From assembly GCA_019752045.1 (NCBI GenBank), contig JAIEMP010000007.1:1-64000 (forward strand): DNA of 64,000 nt, written 5' to 3'. This DNA comes from Chitinophagaceae bacterium. GTDB lineage: Bacteria > Bacteroidota > Bacteroidia > Chitinophagales > Chitinophagaceae. A program made the translations under genes and the position numbers. Below, in pieces: positions 44,671-53,550 of the stretch. The number at the start of each line of letters is the position of its first letter. The stretch's first letter is position 1. The notes beneath the pieces are model-generated. The model was not told the origin of the DNA and did no database searches. It worked only from the letters and a program-made list of their open reading frames with translations.

Positions 44671-44705
44671 AAAGTTGTTTCCACTCCGGAAGCAACTTTT
44701 TTTTT
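44671..44705 (+). terminator. Terminator after the FAS1 lipoprotein gene
   Basis: AAAGTTG-T-TTCC...GGAA-G-CAACTTT stem followed by a run of nine T, 22 nt after the stop codon. Confidence 0.85.
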
Positions 44706-44759
44706 GTGGTTGTCCCTACCCTACTCATTCTTCTTACTTTTTAACTTGATACATAACTT

Positions 44760-44767
44760 TATCTTTG
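44760..44767 (+). promoter_or_regulatory. -7 box TATCTTTG abutting the ABC-F start
   Basis: An exact TAnnTTTG ending 4 nt before ATG 44772; leaderless spacing. Confidence 0.6.
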
Positions 44768-44771
44768 CATC

Positions 44772-46667
44772 ATGCATTATGTTTCTGTTGAGGGTTTAAC
44801 AAAAAGCTTTGGTATACAACCCCTTTTCTCCGGTATTAGTTTTCACATTGAAGAAGGCGATAAAATTGCACTGGTAGCCCGCAACGGATCAGGTAAATCA
44901 ACATTATTAAAAATTCTTGCAGGCAAAGAAACGGCTGATGAGGGCAAATGCTGGATCAATAAAGATGTGGATATTGCTTTGTTTGAGCAGGAACCAAAGT
45001 TTGATGAACGTAAAACCATCCTGGATAATATTTTTCAGCACAATCATCCGGTGATTAATGCCATCAAAGCATATGAAGCAGCCAGTGAAGAACAGCATGA
45101 AGAAAAACTAGGAGCCGCTTTAATTAAAATGGATGAACTCGGTGCATGGGATTTTGATACAAAAGTGAAACAGATCCTCGGCAAACTGAATATTCATCAT
45201 TTACAACAATCAGTTGGCACTTTATCCGGGGGTCAGCGTAAACGGGTGGCACTTGCAAGAACACTCATTGATATTGGCTTTGATCATAAACATGTATTGT
45301 TAATCATGGATGAACCTACCAACCACCTGGATGTTGAAATGGTGGAATGGCTGGAGCATTACCTGAGCAAAGAAAATATTACGCTGTTGCTTGTAACCCA
45401 TGACCGTTATTTTCTGGATGCAGTTTGTACCGAAGTATGGGAGTTAGATGGAAATGATCTCTATGAATACAAAGGAGATTATGAAAACTATCTTGAAAAG
45501 AAAACTGCACGGATAGAAAGCACCCTCGCCAGTATTGACAAAGCAAAAAACACCTACCGCAAAGAACTGGAATGGATGCGTAAACAACCAAAAGCCAGAA
45601 CAACCAAAAGCAAATCAAGACAAGACAACTTTTACGAGGTAGAAGCGAAAGCCAAACTTCGCATCGAAGAGCAGCAGGTACAACTGAATATGAAGATGAA
45701 CAGGCTTGGCGGCAAAGTGGTTGAACTGAAAAAAGTGTACAAACGCTTTGGTGAAAAAACAATTCTGCAGGGTTTTGATTACACGTTTAAAAAAGGCGAA
45801 CGGGTTGGAGTAGTTGGAAAGAATGGAGCAGGTAAATCTACTTTTATTGATATCATACAGGGTATTCAGCAACCCGATAGCGGTAAAGTAAATATTGGAG
45901 ATACCATCATCTTTGGCAATTATTCTCAAAAAGGATTGGAAATAAAGGAAGATGTAAGGGTGATTGAATTTGTAAAAAATATTGCAGAGAATTTTCCTTT
46001 GGCTTCGGGCGGATCATTGAGTGCAGCACAATTTCTTCAACTGTTTTTGTTTGATCCTGATAAACAATACACCTACATCTCTAAACTGAGTGGTGGCGAA
46101 AAAAGGCGACTGCATTTATTATCCATTCTTTTCCGTAATCCCAACTTTCTGGTATTAGATGAACCTACAAATGATCTGGATCTTCCTACGCTTGCAGTAC
46201 TCGAAAACTTCTTAAGTGACTTTCCCGGTTGTTTGTTAATTATAAGCCACGACCGTTATTTTATGGACCGTTTGGTAGATCATTTGTTTGTGTTTGAAGG
46301 AGATGGTGCGGTGAGAGACTTTCCCGGAAACTATGCACAGCTCCGGTTATGGCAAAAAGATCAGGAAAAGTTGTTGGCCGATGACCGGTATATACTGGCC
46401 GAAAAAAAACCAGCTCTCATTGAACAGCAACCGGTAACAAACGATTCAAAAAAACGTTTCAGCTTTAAAGAAAAAAGGGAATTCGAAAACCTGCAAAAAG
46501 AAATTGAAGAACTGACGGCTGAAAAAGAACAAATCACCCAACAACTCAACAGCGGTAATCTTCCATTTGATGAATTGCAAAAACTCTCGAACCGTATTGC
46601 TGAAATAACCAACCTGCTTGATGAAAAAGAAATGCGCTGGCTGGAGTTGAGTGAGTTTACTGATTAA
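44772..46667 (+). CDS. ABC-F family ATPase, Uup-like
   Basis: A 631-residue cytosolic protein with two ABC ATPase domains and no membrane segment. Walker A: ARNGSGKSTLL and GKNGAGKSTF. Signatures: LSGGQRKRVALAR and LSGGEKRRLHLL. Walker B: LLIMDEPTNHLD and FLVLDEPTNDLD. The linker between domains (about 245-315) is charged, and a coiled coil (about 560-628, FENLQKEIEELTAEKEQI) ends the protein, as in Uup. ABC-F proteins act on the ribosome; the precise role here is inferred. It overlaps the convergent thioesterase gene by 11 nt. Confidence 0.93.
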   Translation: MHYVSVEGLTKSFGIQPLFSGISFHIEEGDKIALVARNGSGKSTLLKILAGKETADEGKCWINKDVDIALFEQEPKFDERKTILDNIFQHNHPVINAIKAYEAASEEQHEEKLGAALIKMDELGAWDFDTKVKQILGKLNIHHLQQSVGTLSGGQRKRVALARTLIDIGFDHKHVLLIMDEPTNHLDVEMVEWLEHYLSKENITLLLVTHDRYFLDAVCTEVWELDGNDLYEYKGDYENYLEKKTARIESTLASIDKAKNTYRKELEWMRKQPKARTTKSKSRQDNFYEVEAKAKLRIEEQQVQLNMKMNRLGGKVVELKKVYKRFGEKTILQGFDYTFKKGERVGVVGKNGAGKSTFIDIIQGIQQPDSGKVNIGDTIIFGNYSQKGLEIKEDVRVIEFVKNIAENFPLASGGSLSAAQFLQLFLFDPDKQYTYISKLSGGEKRRLHLLSILFRNPNFLVLDEPTNDLDLPTLAVLENFLSDFPGCLLIISHDRYFMDRLVDHLFVFEGDGAVRDFPGNYAQLRLWQKDQEKLLADDRYILAEKKPALIEQQPVTNDSKKRFSFKEKREFENLQKEIEELTAEKEQITQQLNSGNLPFDELQKLSNRIAEITNLLDEKEMRWLELSEFTD

Positions 46668-47103
46668 ATGAATCTGTAAAAGTAAAATGAGGTGACTTGG
46701 GCATTTTTTCAATCAACTCAACAGCTAATGCAGGTATGGTTAATTTTCGTTCGATCAAATCTAACCATGCAAGGTCTGCATGAATGATGGCTGCAATTGT
46801 TCCATCCACTTTCTTCAGTTCATGTTGAGTGCTCCACCTGGAGCCATCCCGTTTGCATTTAGTAAGCAACATATTCACAGTAATAATTTCACCTGCATTG
46901 ATTTCACGTTTAAAAATGCATTCTTCACGGAACAAAATAGGTCCTATGTGTAGTTCTTTCATCGCATCCAGTGTAAAGCCGTTCTCAATTAAAAAACTCA
47001 TACGGGTATGTGCCCCCAATTCGTAATACTTTGAATGCATCACATGCTGGTTGGCATCTACATCGGCCCAGCGCAGTTCAAATGTTTTCATAAATTCACT
47101 CAT
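46657..47103 (-). CDS. Acyl-CoA thioesterase, hotdog fold
   Basis: A 148-residue enzyme of the 4-hydroxybenzoyl-CoA thioesterase type: RWADVDANQHVMHSKYYEL carries the catalytic Asp and the following helix, with RDGSRWSTQHELKK later. It probably hydrolyses short or aromatic acyl-CoA esters. TACTTTTA, a near-consensus -7 box, lies 4 nt before ATG 47103 on the minus strand and supports that start over M5. Its end overlaps the ABC-F gene. Confidence 0.85.
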   Translation of the reverse strand: MSEFMKTFELRWADVDANQHVMHSKYYELGAHTRMSFLIENGFTLDAMKELHIGPILFREECIFKREINAGEIITVNMLLTKCKRDGSRWSTQHELKKVDGTIAAIIHADLAWLDLIERKLTIPALAVELIEKMPKSPHFTFTDSFNQ

Positions 47104-47118
47104 CTGCTAAAAGTAAAT

Positions 47119-47146
47119 AAAAAACCCCGGCATTTCTGACGGGGTT
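47119..47146 (-). terminator. Terminator of the glucan phosphorylase gene
   Basis: On the minus strand: AACCCC, loop, GGGGTT followed by a T-run, 19 nt after the stop at 47165. Confidence 0.8.
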
Positions 47147-47164
47147 GTGTGTATTAAAATCAAT

Positions 47165-48823
47165 TTACTTTTTATTGTACAACAACTTGTAATATTCATC
47201 TGCCATCCGGTTACTGTCGAACTGAAAACGAACATCCTTCATTCCATTGTGAGTAATCTGCCGCCATACAGGATAGTTATCATAATACAATGGCAGAATT
47301 TGCTTTTCCAGAATTTCATACATCTGATCCAAATCGTACTGATCCTGTTCCTGCACATGCACTGCACTGTAATCAATGGGTGGAACAATAAAACTATTGT
47401 TGCCGTGATTGGCAAATTCACAAATCCATCCATCAAATGTGCTGAAGTTTACGGCACCATTCATAGCAGCCGTCATACCACTGGTACCACTTGCTTCACG
47501 TGGTACACGGGGATTGTTTAACCAAACATCCGATGCCTGTTTTAAACGCTTGCTCAATGCAAGCTCATAACCGGTGCACACTGCAATATTTTTATAATTC
47601 TTGCTGAGGTGAACCAGATGATTAAAATCGCTGATGGCCGGATAATCAACCGGATAAGGCTTTCCGGCCCAGATAATCTGCACCGGATATTTTTTATTGC
47701 TGAGTAATGCATTGAAACGGTCGAGGTCTCTTGTAATTAACTCTGCTCTTTTATAACCTGCAAAGCGACGTGCCCAAACAATGGTGAGTACTTCCGGATC
47801 AAACAATTTCCCTGTTTGATCGGCAACAATATCAAAGGCCCGTTTCTTTAAATATTTTTTGCGGTCATCAAAGCGTTCTTCATTGTTTTCATCCATTGCA
47901 AAATACAATTGCTTATCGGCCCAGTAGCGCCAGTTTTGCGCATTGGTAATACTGGTGATGGGTGCTATGTTTTCGTAATGACTCCACATTTTTCTGCTCA
48001 CCTCTCCGTGCAATGCACTTACTCCATTAGAGATGCGTGCAAATCGTAATGCTGCCAATGAATGATTAAACTGATCATCATAAATACCTGTGAGCTTTCT
48101 CACTTCATCTAAAGGCACACCGCAGAAATAACTCATTTTTTCACAGAGAAAAATATCATGCTTTTCGTTACCTGCTTCTTCGGGTGTATGTGTGGTAAAC
48201 ACCAAACGCTTTCTCACCTCTTCTACACTTTCAAACTTTTTATAGAGGTAAAAAGCAGAAGAGATAGCATGTGCTTCATTTAAATGATACACATCGGGTT
48301 TAAATCCTAACTCATCAATCAGCTTTGCACCGCCCACACCCAGTAAAATAAACTGTGCCACTTTAGTAGCAACGTTTGCATCATACAAACGGTGAGAAAT
48401 GGTTTGTGATACATAATCATTCTCAGGTAAATCAGTGCTCAGTAAAAACATCGGCGCACTTTTGAATGTTTCCGGATTCAGATACCATGCCTTTACCCAA
48501 ACAGGATGTTCATGAATATTGATCTGGAATTTGATACCGGTATCTTCTAAAAAATTATAAATCTTTTCGTTCCACTGCACCTGTAATGTCTGGTCCTGAT
48601 TGCGTGCCTGATCATAGTACCCATACTTCCATAAAATACCAATGCCAATAAGATTTTGTTTGAGCTCATAAGCACTTCGCATATGAGAGCCGGCTAAAAA
48701 ACCAAGACCGCCGCTGTAAATTTTCAATGGCTGATGGATAGCAAACTCCATGGAGAAGTAAGCGACCTTTTTAGAATAATCATTCTCAGCCTGGTAAGGA
48801 ACTTTAAAATTGTTAAACGTCAT
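47165..48823 (-). CDS. glgP: Alpha-glucan phosphorylase family protein
   Basis: A 552-residue GT35-type protein of the short bacterial alpha-glucan phosphorylase group (no DUF3417 domain). It shows AYFSMEFAIHQPLKIYSGGLGFLAG at the N-terminus, DVYHLNEAHA, FTTHTPEEAGNEKHD and EASGTSGMTAAMNGAVNFST. The family's pyridoxal-phosphate lysine follows SGxM; here that position is Thr451. I recall a Thr at this place in other Bacteroidota homologues, so it may be clade-wide, but it questions classical phosphorolysis. TAACTCTG, one mismatch from the -7 consensus, lies 4 nt before the start. Confidence 0.85.
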   Translation of the reverse strand: MTFNNFKVPYQAENDYSKKVAYFSMEFAIHQPLKIYSGGLGFLAGSHMRSAYELKQNLIGIGILWKYGYYDQARNQDQTLQVQWNEKIYNFLEDTGIKFQINIHEHPVWVKAWYLNPETFKSAPMFLLSTDLPENDYVSQTISHRLYDANVATKVAQFILLGVGGAKLIDELGFKPDVYHLNEAHAISSAFYLYKKFESVEEVRKRLVFTTHTPEEAGNEKHDIFLCEKMSYFCGVPLDEVRKLTGIYDDQFNHSLAALRFARISNGVSALHGEVSRKMWSHYENIAPITSITNAQNWRYWADKQLYFAMDENNEERFDDRKKYLKKRAFDIVADQTGKLFDPEVLTIVWARRFAGYKRAELITRDLDRFNALLSNKKYPVQIIWAGKPYPVDYPAISDFNHLVHLSKNYKNIAVCTGYELALSKRLKQASDVWLNNPRVPREASGTSGMTAAMNGAVNFSTFDGWICEFANHGNNSFIVPPIDYSAVHVQEQDQYDLDQMYEILEKQILPLYYDNYPVWRQITHNGMKDVRFQFDSNRMADEYYKLLYNKK

Positions 48824-48907
48824 AATACAGAGTTAGTTTGCTAAAGGGGTCGCAATATAACGGGAAAAATTTAAACAGGATTTTTTTACAGCAGTGGATT
48901 ATACACA

Positions 48908-49300
48908 TCAACCGTTTGGAACCACTGCGGTTACTTCAATTTCAATGAGGAGACGGGGATCAATGAGTGCAGAAACTTCTACCAAAGTAGAGGCGGGTTT
49001 AATGTCTTTGAAAATTTCGCCGTGTGCTTTTCCTGCCTCTTCCCACTTTGAAATATCGGTGATATACATTCTTGTTCGTACTACATCATCCAGTGAGGAG
49101 CCGGCTTGCAGCAACGCTTTGTTTATTTTTTGAAAGATAAAACGGGTTTGTTCATAAACACTTCCTTCTCCAATCAGCTCATCTCCATTAACTGCCGTTG
49201 TACCGGCTACTTCTACCACATTACCAATTCGCACTGCTCTTGAATAGCCCACAATCTCCTCCCATGGAGAGCCGGAACTGATATTTTGACGGTTGCTCAT
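48908..49300 (-). CDS. RidA-family protein
   Basis: A 130-residue trimeric YjgF/YER057c/UK114 (Rid) protein. It has RTRMYITDISKWEEAG with the conserved Arg that binds the carboxylate of enamine/imine intermediates, ASTLVEVSALIDPRLLIEIE, and GNVVEVAGTTAV. It is expected to hydrolyse reactive imines, although Rid subfamilies vary. It overlaps the upstream lipoprotein gene by 4 nt and is probably translated with it. Confidence 0.9.
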   Translation of the reverse strand: MSNRQNISSGSPWEEIVGYSRAVRIGNVVEVAGTTAVNGDELIGEGSVYEQTRFIFQKINKALLQAGSSLDDVVRTRMYITDISKWEEAGKAHGEIFKDIKPASTLVEVSALIDPRLLIEIEVTAVVPNG

Positions 49301-50265
49301 CGTTTCTTTTTTGTTGTTTGTTTTGCAGGTGCAGGCTCTCTCTTTCGTGGATAAGTTCCCTCAAAAAAACAGGTAATACCCCGGTAAGATCCGCAGCCAT
49401 TCTGTTCCTTTATTGTTACAGCTGCATTGGAAAACATAAACTCTATTACACAGTCGCTGTTGCCATCTCTGAAAACAGCCTTTGTTTTGCTCACCCATTC
49501 TGCATCACCTTTTACTTCGCCAACACACTCGCCGTTTTGTTTACTGAAGTGTATAAAAAATTTCACAGCTTTTGGTGTTGCAGCATCCCTCACAGAAACC
49601 AGATTCTTTTTATCGCTGCTGTAATCGGCCGAGTATTTATTTTTCCGTGGAAGGGTATCAATGGGGTTGCCCATAATTTCATCACTCAAATCTTCGGTAC
49701 TGTTGGTCATAGCCATGATGAACTTTCCCGACTCATCAATATAATAAATAGACTCGTTGGTCCACATTTCCCCGGTTGCTGTTTTACGTTCCTGTATAAA
49801 CGAGATGTTGAATTTATTATCTATTCTGCAGTATTTCGACCCGGTTCCTTTTGGCAAATAATTGTTTACATCAACAGCACTTAAAAAAACTGCTTTCTCA
49901 TTAAAATAAAACAACTGTGCATTGTTCAGTTTCCCTTGTCTGGATTTAATTAAAATATAATGACCATCTTTCTCATCTGTTATCTTTCCTATGAGGTATA
50001 GTTTAAGCAGTTTGGTTTTTGGATACAGTTGCTGAAAAACCGAATCGGGGATGAACGATTGAAATGATTTGAGATTAATGAGTGCAGAATCAGACTCTTT
50101 TTTATTCAGCAGCTCATCATTAATCAGCACCGGAAAAGAAAGCGGTGCTGCAAGATTGATAAAATCAGCCGCACTGAGATCTTCATCCGTAATTGCCTTT
50201 GGTTTATTACCGGTACACCCGGCTATAAAAACAAACAGCAGCAAAGCCATCCATTTTACATGCAT
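49297..50265 (-). CDS. Lipoprotein of unknown function
   Basis: A 322-residue lipoprotein with signal peptide and lipobox IAGC-TGN. Mixed alpha/beta mature part; a C-terminal lysine-rich tail (KREPAPAKQTTKKKR) after CSYRG-like Cys-containing strands (ITCFFEGTY). No family recognised. It is the first gene of an overlapping pair with the RidA-family gene (ATGA), an unusual pairing of an envelope lipoprotein with a cytosolic enzyme. Confidence 0.65.
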   Translation of the reverse strand: MHVKWMALLLFVFIAGCTGNKPKAITDEDLSAADFINLAAPLSFPVLINDELLNKKESDSALINLKSFQSFIPDSVFQQLYPKTKLLKLYLIGKITDEKDGHYILIKSRQGKLNNAQLFYFNEKAVFLSAVDVNNYLPKGTGSKYCRIDNKFNISFIQERKTATGEMWTNESIYYIDESGKFIMAMTNSTEDLSDEIMGNPIDTLPRKNKYSADYSSDKKNLVSVRDAATPKAVKFFIHFSKQNGECVGEVKGDAEWVSKTKAVFRDGNSDCVIEFMFSNAAVTIKEQNGCGSYRGITCFFEGTYPRKREPAPAKQTTKKKR

Positions 50266-50352
50266 ACAGTGGTTTTAAGAATTCCCTTAAAAGTAAAGTT
50301 TTTGTGCGGAACAGAGAGAAGCATAAAAATTGTACCGTATTGGGATTATTTT

Positions 50353-50368
50353 TTTAGATTTGTCTAAA
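50353..50368. promoter_or_regulatory. DtxR/MntR-type operator over the mntR -7 box
   Basis: A perfect palindrome TTTAGA-TTTG-TCTAAA, similar in form to DtxR/IdeR-type boxes. It contains the promoter element TAGATTTG (50355-50362), so a bound regulator would block the promoter. It lies 17 nt before the mntR start; autoregulation is inferred. Confidence 0.7.
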
Positions 50369-50385
50369 TTATAATTTCATATCAA

Positions 50386-51045
50386 ATGAATTTTTCAATT
50401 GCAGAAGAAAACTACATTAAAGCCATCTGGCGGTTACAGCAATCCGACAGCAATGTGACCACTAATGAATTATCGGCTGAGCTGCAAACTAAGCCGGCAT
50501 CTGTAACTGATATGCTCAAGCGGCTGAAAGAAAAAAAAATTCTGAACTACGAGCCCTACTATGGCGTAAAACTAAACACAGATGGTAAAAAAATTGCATT
50601 AGGCATTATCCGTCGCCATCGTTTATGGGAATATTTTTTAGTTGAAAAGCTGAAGTTTGAATGGGATGCCGTGCATGTTATTGCAGAAGAACTGGAGCAT
50701 GTAAGCAGTCCTGAATTGATTGAGCGTCTGGATCATTTTCTTGGTTTTCCAAAAGCCGATCCGCATGGCGACCCCATCCCCGACAGCAGCGGAAGAATGG
50801 AAACAACCAGACACATCAGCCTCCATCAACTTAAAGAACAACAGCCTGCCGTCGTTAGTGGCGTAAACGATCAGAGCAGTGGATTGCCGGAAATTTTACG
50901 TCAAAAAAAAATCAGTATTGGTACAAAGGTTGAAATTAAACAACGTTTTTTATTTGACGGGTCGCTTGAAATTAAAATCCGAAATCAACCACTGATTACA
51001 CTCAGCGAACAATTGGCAAAAAATATTTTTGTAACGCCGTTATAA
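50386..51045 (+). CDS. mntR: Metal-dependent DtxR/MntR-family regulator
   Basis: A 219-residue regulator: N-terminal winged helix (about 1-60, EENYIKAIWRLQQ and ATSVTDMLKRL-type recognition helix), a metal-binding/dimerisation domain with RHRLWEYFLVEKL, EELEHVSSPELIERLDHFLGFP and DPHGDPIP, and a C-terminal FeoA/SH3-like domain (about 145-217). It is expected to sense Mn(II) or Fe(II) and repress metal uptake; the choice of Mn follows from the Nramp transporter gene directly downstream. Confidence 0.92.
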   Translation: MNFSIAEENYIKAIWRLQQSDSNVTTNELSAELQTKPASVTDMLKRLKEKKILNYEPYYGVKLNTDGKKIALGIIRRHRLWEYFLVEKLKFEWDAVHVIAEELEHVSSPELIERLDHFLGFPKADPHGDPIPDSSGRMETTRHISLHQLKEQQPAVVSGVNDQSSGLPEILRQKKISIGTKVEIKQRFLFDGSLEIKIRNQPLITLSEQLAKNIFVTPL

Positions 51046-51047
51046 AG

Positions 51048-51114
51048 CAGAAATAAATGAGAGAATGAATTTATTCTGCAACGTGTAACAGTGATTGAAC
51101 AGCAACACTGTTAC
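51048..51114 (+). promoter_or_regulatory. Two hairpins in the mntR-mntH gap
   Basis: CAGAAATAAAT (51048-51058) pairs with ATTTATTCTG (51069-51078) with one bulge; GTAACAGTG (51085-51093) pairs perfectly with CACTGTTAC (51106-51114). Neither has a T-run, so they are not simple terminators. They could modulate mntH expression or protect the message. Confidence 0.45.
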
Positions 51115-51133
51115 AAAGCGCAAAAACAAACAA

Positions 51134-53014
51134 ATGAAAATACAACATACAGATACCTCACTGAGCGAAGTACATGGCTCCGTAGATACCACCAAACCGC
51201 AAAAGGGTTGGCGCAGAATATTAGCTTATGCAGGCCCGGCTTATCTGGTAAGTGTTGGTTATATGGATCCCGGTAACTGGGCCACCGATTTACAGGGTGG
51301 TGCAAAATTTGGATATCAGTTAATATGGGTATTGCTCATGAGTAACCTGATGGCATTGTTACTGCAGAGTTTAAGTGCAAGATTAGGTATTGTACGCCGC
51401 AGAGATTTAGCACAGGCTAACCGTGAAGTATATCCTCCGTTGGTAAATTTTTGTTTGTACATACTTGCCGAAATTGCCATTGCAGCCTGTGATCTTGCTG
51501 AAGTAATAGGTATGGCACTGGGTATTTATCTGCTCACCGGTTTACCATTAATATGGGGAGTAGGTATTACTGTCTTTGATACCTTATTGTTGTTATGGCT
51601 GCAGAATTATGGCATCCGCAAGCTGGAAGCGTTTATTATTGCACTGGTGGTGATTATCGGTTGTTCGTTTTTAATTGAAATCATTATTGCCAAACCATCA
51701 TTACCTGAAGTAGCGAAAGGATTTATTCCAACTGCATTAACAAACGAGGCACTATACATAGCTGTTGGTATCATTGGCGCTACGGTGATGCCGCATAATT
51801 TATATCTGCACTCTGCATTGGTACAAACCAGAAAAATAGGAGAAGATAAACAGAGCATAAGGCGGGCATTGAAATTTAATTTTATAGACAGCACCATTGC
51901 ATTAAATGCAGCCTTCTTTGTTAATGCAGCGATTCTGGTACTGGCCGCCACTGTATTTTTTAAAACAGGAAATACGCAGGTGGCAAGAATTGAAGATGCA
52001 CATCAACTGCTGTCGCCATTGCTGGGCACACAACTAGCCCCCATACTTTTTGCCATTGCATTAATTGCTGCGGGACAAAGCAGTACCATTACCGGTACAC
52101 TTGCCGGACAAATTGTAATGGAAGGCTATTTACGTTTACGCATCAACCCCTTACTCAGGCGATTGCTCACAAGATTGATTGCAATAGTACCTGCAGTGAT
52201 TGTTATACTTGTTTATGGCGAGGAGAAGGTAGATGATCTGCTGGTGTTTAGTCAGGTAATTTTAAGTTTACAACTGGGCTTTGCCGTTATACCTCTTATT
52301 CATTTTGTAAGTGATAAAAATACCATGGGAGAATTTGCAATAAAAACATGGGTTAAAATTGCAGCATGGCTCATTGCAGCCATTCTGGTGTTTTTAAATG
52401 TTCGATTGGTGCTGCAGGAAGTTGCAGTTGTATACAATGCCGAAGGGATGCTGTTCTGGAAAATAATGATCCCGGTTATTGCACTTGGTTTTTTATGGTT
52501 GTTTTTAATGATGACACTGCTGCCGCTTATACGTAAACAATTACGGAAAGACAGTCATAAAATGCACAGCGATATCCCCGCACTCAGCAATCTTACTGTA
52601 CCGCAAATGAAGCATATTGCAGTAGCACTTGATTTTTCTGAGAACGATGAAAAGCTTATTGCGTATGCTTTAAATCAGGGCAGAACAGATGCAGTTTATA
52701 CATTTCTTCATATTGTAGAAACAGCTCCTGCAAGACTGTTGGGCGATAACAGTGATGATGATGAAACCCGTAAAGACAGGGAACGCTTAGCATACTATGC
52801 AGCTACGTTACTGCAAAAAGGTTATCAGGTATCAACAGCATTGGGTTATAACAATCGCATAAAAGAAATTGTACGCATTGTAAAAGAAACCAACTGTGAT
52901 CTGTTGGTGATGGGTGCACACCGCCACAAAGGTTTAAAAGATTATGTATTTGGCGAAACCATTGAAGCAGTGCGGCACGAACTGGACATACCTGTTCTGA
53001 TTGTTAATGTTTAA
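51134..53014 (+). CDS. mntH: Nramp divalent metal transporter with C-terminal UspA domain
   Basis: A 626-residue protein. Residues about 25-475 form an Nramp-family proton-coupled Mn/Fe importer, with the metal-site motifs DPGNWATDL (45-53) in helix 1 and MPHNLYLHS in helix 6. A universal stress protein domain fused at the C-terminus (about 490-626) starts MKHIAVALDFSEND and contains the ATP-loop motif GAHRHKGLKDYVFG. A TTG start at 51095 would add 13 residues; ATG 51134 is preferred. It follows mntR by 88 nt with two hairpins between. Confidence 0.93.
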   Translation: MKIQHTDTSLSEVHGSVDTTKPQKGWRRILAYAGPAYLVSVGYMDPGNWATDLQGGAKFGYQLIWVLLMSNLMALLLQSLSARLGIVRRRDLAQANREVYPPLVNFCLYILAEIAIAACDLAEVIGMALGIYLLTGLPLIWGVGITVFDTLLLLWLQNYGIRKLEAFIIALVVIIGCSFLIEIIIAKPSLPEVAKGFIPTALTNEALYIAVGIIGATVMPHNLYLHSALVQTRKIGEDKQSIRRALKFNFIDSTIALNAAFFVNAAILVLAATVFFKTGNTQVARIEDAHQLLSPLLGTQLAPILFAIALIAAGQSSTITGTLAGQIVMEGYLRLRINPLLRRLLTRLIAIVPAVIVILVYGEEKVDDLLVFSQVILSLQLGFAVIPLIHFVSDKNTMGEFAIKTWVKIAAWLIAAILVFLNVRLVLQEVAVVYNAEGMLFWKIMIPVIALGFLWLFLMMTLLPLIRKQLRKDSHKMHSDIPALSNLTVPQMKHIAVALDFSENDEKLIAYALNQGRTDAVYTFLHIVETAPARLLGDNSDDDETRKDRERLAYYAATLLQKGYQVSTALGYNNRIKEIVRIVKETNCDLLVMGAHRHKGLKDYVFGETIEAVRHELDIPVLIVNV

Positions 53015-53030
53015 ATGATCGTTAAGCAAA

Positions 53031-53056
53031 CAACCCCATTCTGCAGAACGGGGTTG
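53031..53056. terminator. Hairpin after mntH
   Basis: CAACCCC...GGGGTTG enclosing the palindrome TTCTGCAGAA. A copy of this hairpin lies behind the mntH-like remnant at 53772-53797. It lacks a strong T-run on the plus strand. Confidence 0.65.
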
Positions 53057-53079
53057 TGATTGATCGCAGAGGGCATTGA

Positions 53080-53550
53080 TTATAAATGTTTGTTACGACC
53101 TTTTACTTTTACGTTTGTTTTTACAGGCGCTCCTTTTTTCCCTGAGTAATAGTTGGGCTTTGGCCCTTTCCCGTTTTTAATGACTGCCTGGCGACCGTTA
53201 TATCCTTTATACTTCGCATACTGCACTTTATGTTTTGAATAACGCAGATAGGGTCTTGGTTCATTGATCACCACTTTATAACCACTGTATAAATTATACG
53301 TTCGGTAGCGGTAAGGCAATGCATTTGCATAAATCCAGTTTCCGTTGTTTAAATAAATAAACTGTCTGCGTGGTACATAATAATACGCACCTACATCGGG
53401 CAGATAATAATATTCTGCATAATCATAACCGGCAGGGCCCCATGCAGGTTGCAGTCCGATGTTGACATTAATTTGAGCTTTTGTTTCATTTATATATGCA
53501 GTGCCCGATAAAAGCAACAGCAATAACAATACTTTTTTCATACGTTTCAT
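53080..53550 (-). CDS. Small secreted Tyr-rich basic protein
   Basis: A 156-residue protein with signal peptide (KKVLLLLLLLSG...TKAQ). The mature part is very rich in Tyr, Lys and Gly (YDYAEYYYLPDVGAYYYVP; RYRTYNLYSGY), basic at the C-terminus. I know such short Tyr-rich secreted proteins from Bacteroidota but no function. Starts at 53592, 53550 and 53541 are possible; 53550 gives a typical signal peptide. Confidence 0.65.
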   Translation of the reverse strand: MKRMKKVLLLLLLLSGTAYINETKAQINVNIGLQPAWGPAGYDYAEYYYLPDVGAYYYVPRRQFIYLNNGNWIYANALPYRYRTYNLYSGYKVVINEPRPYLRYSKHKVQYAKYKGYNGRQAVIKNGKGPKPNYYSGKKGAPVKTNVKVKGRNKHL

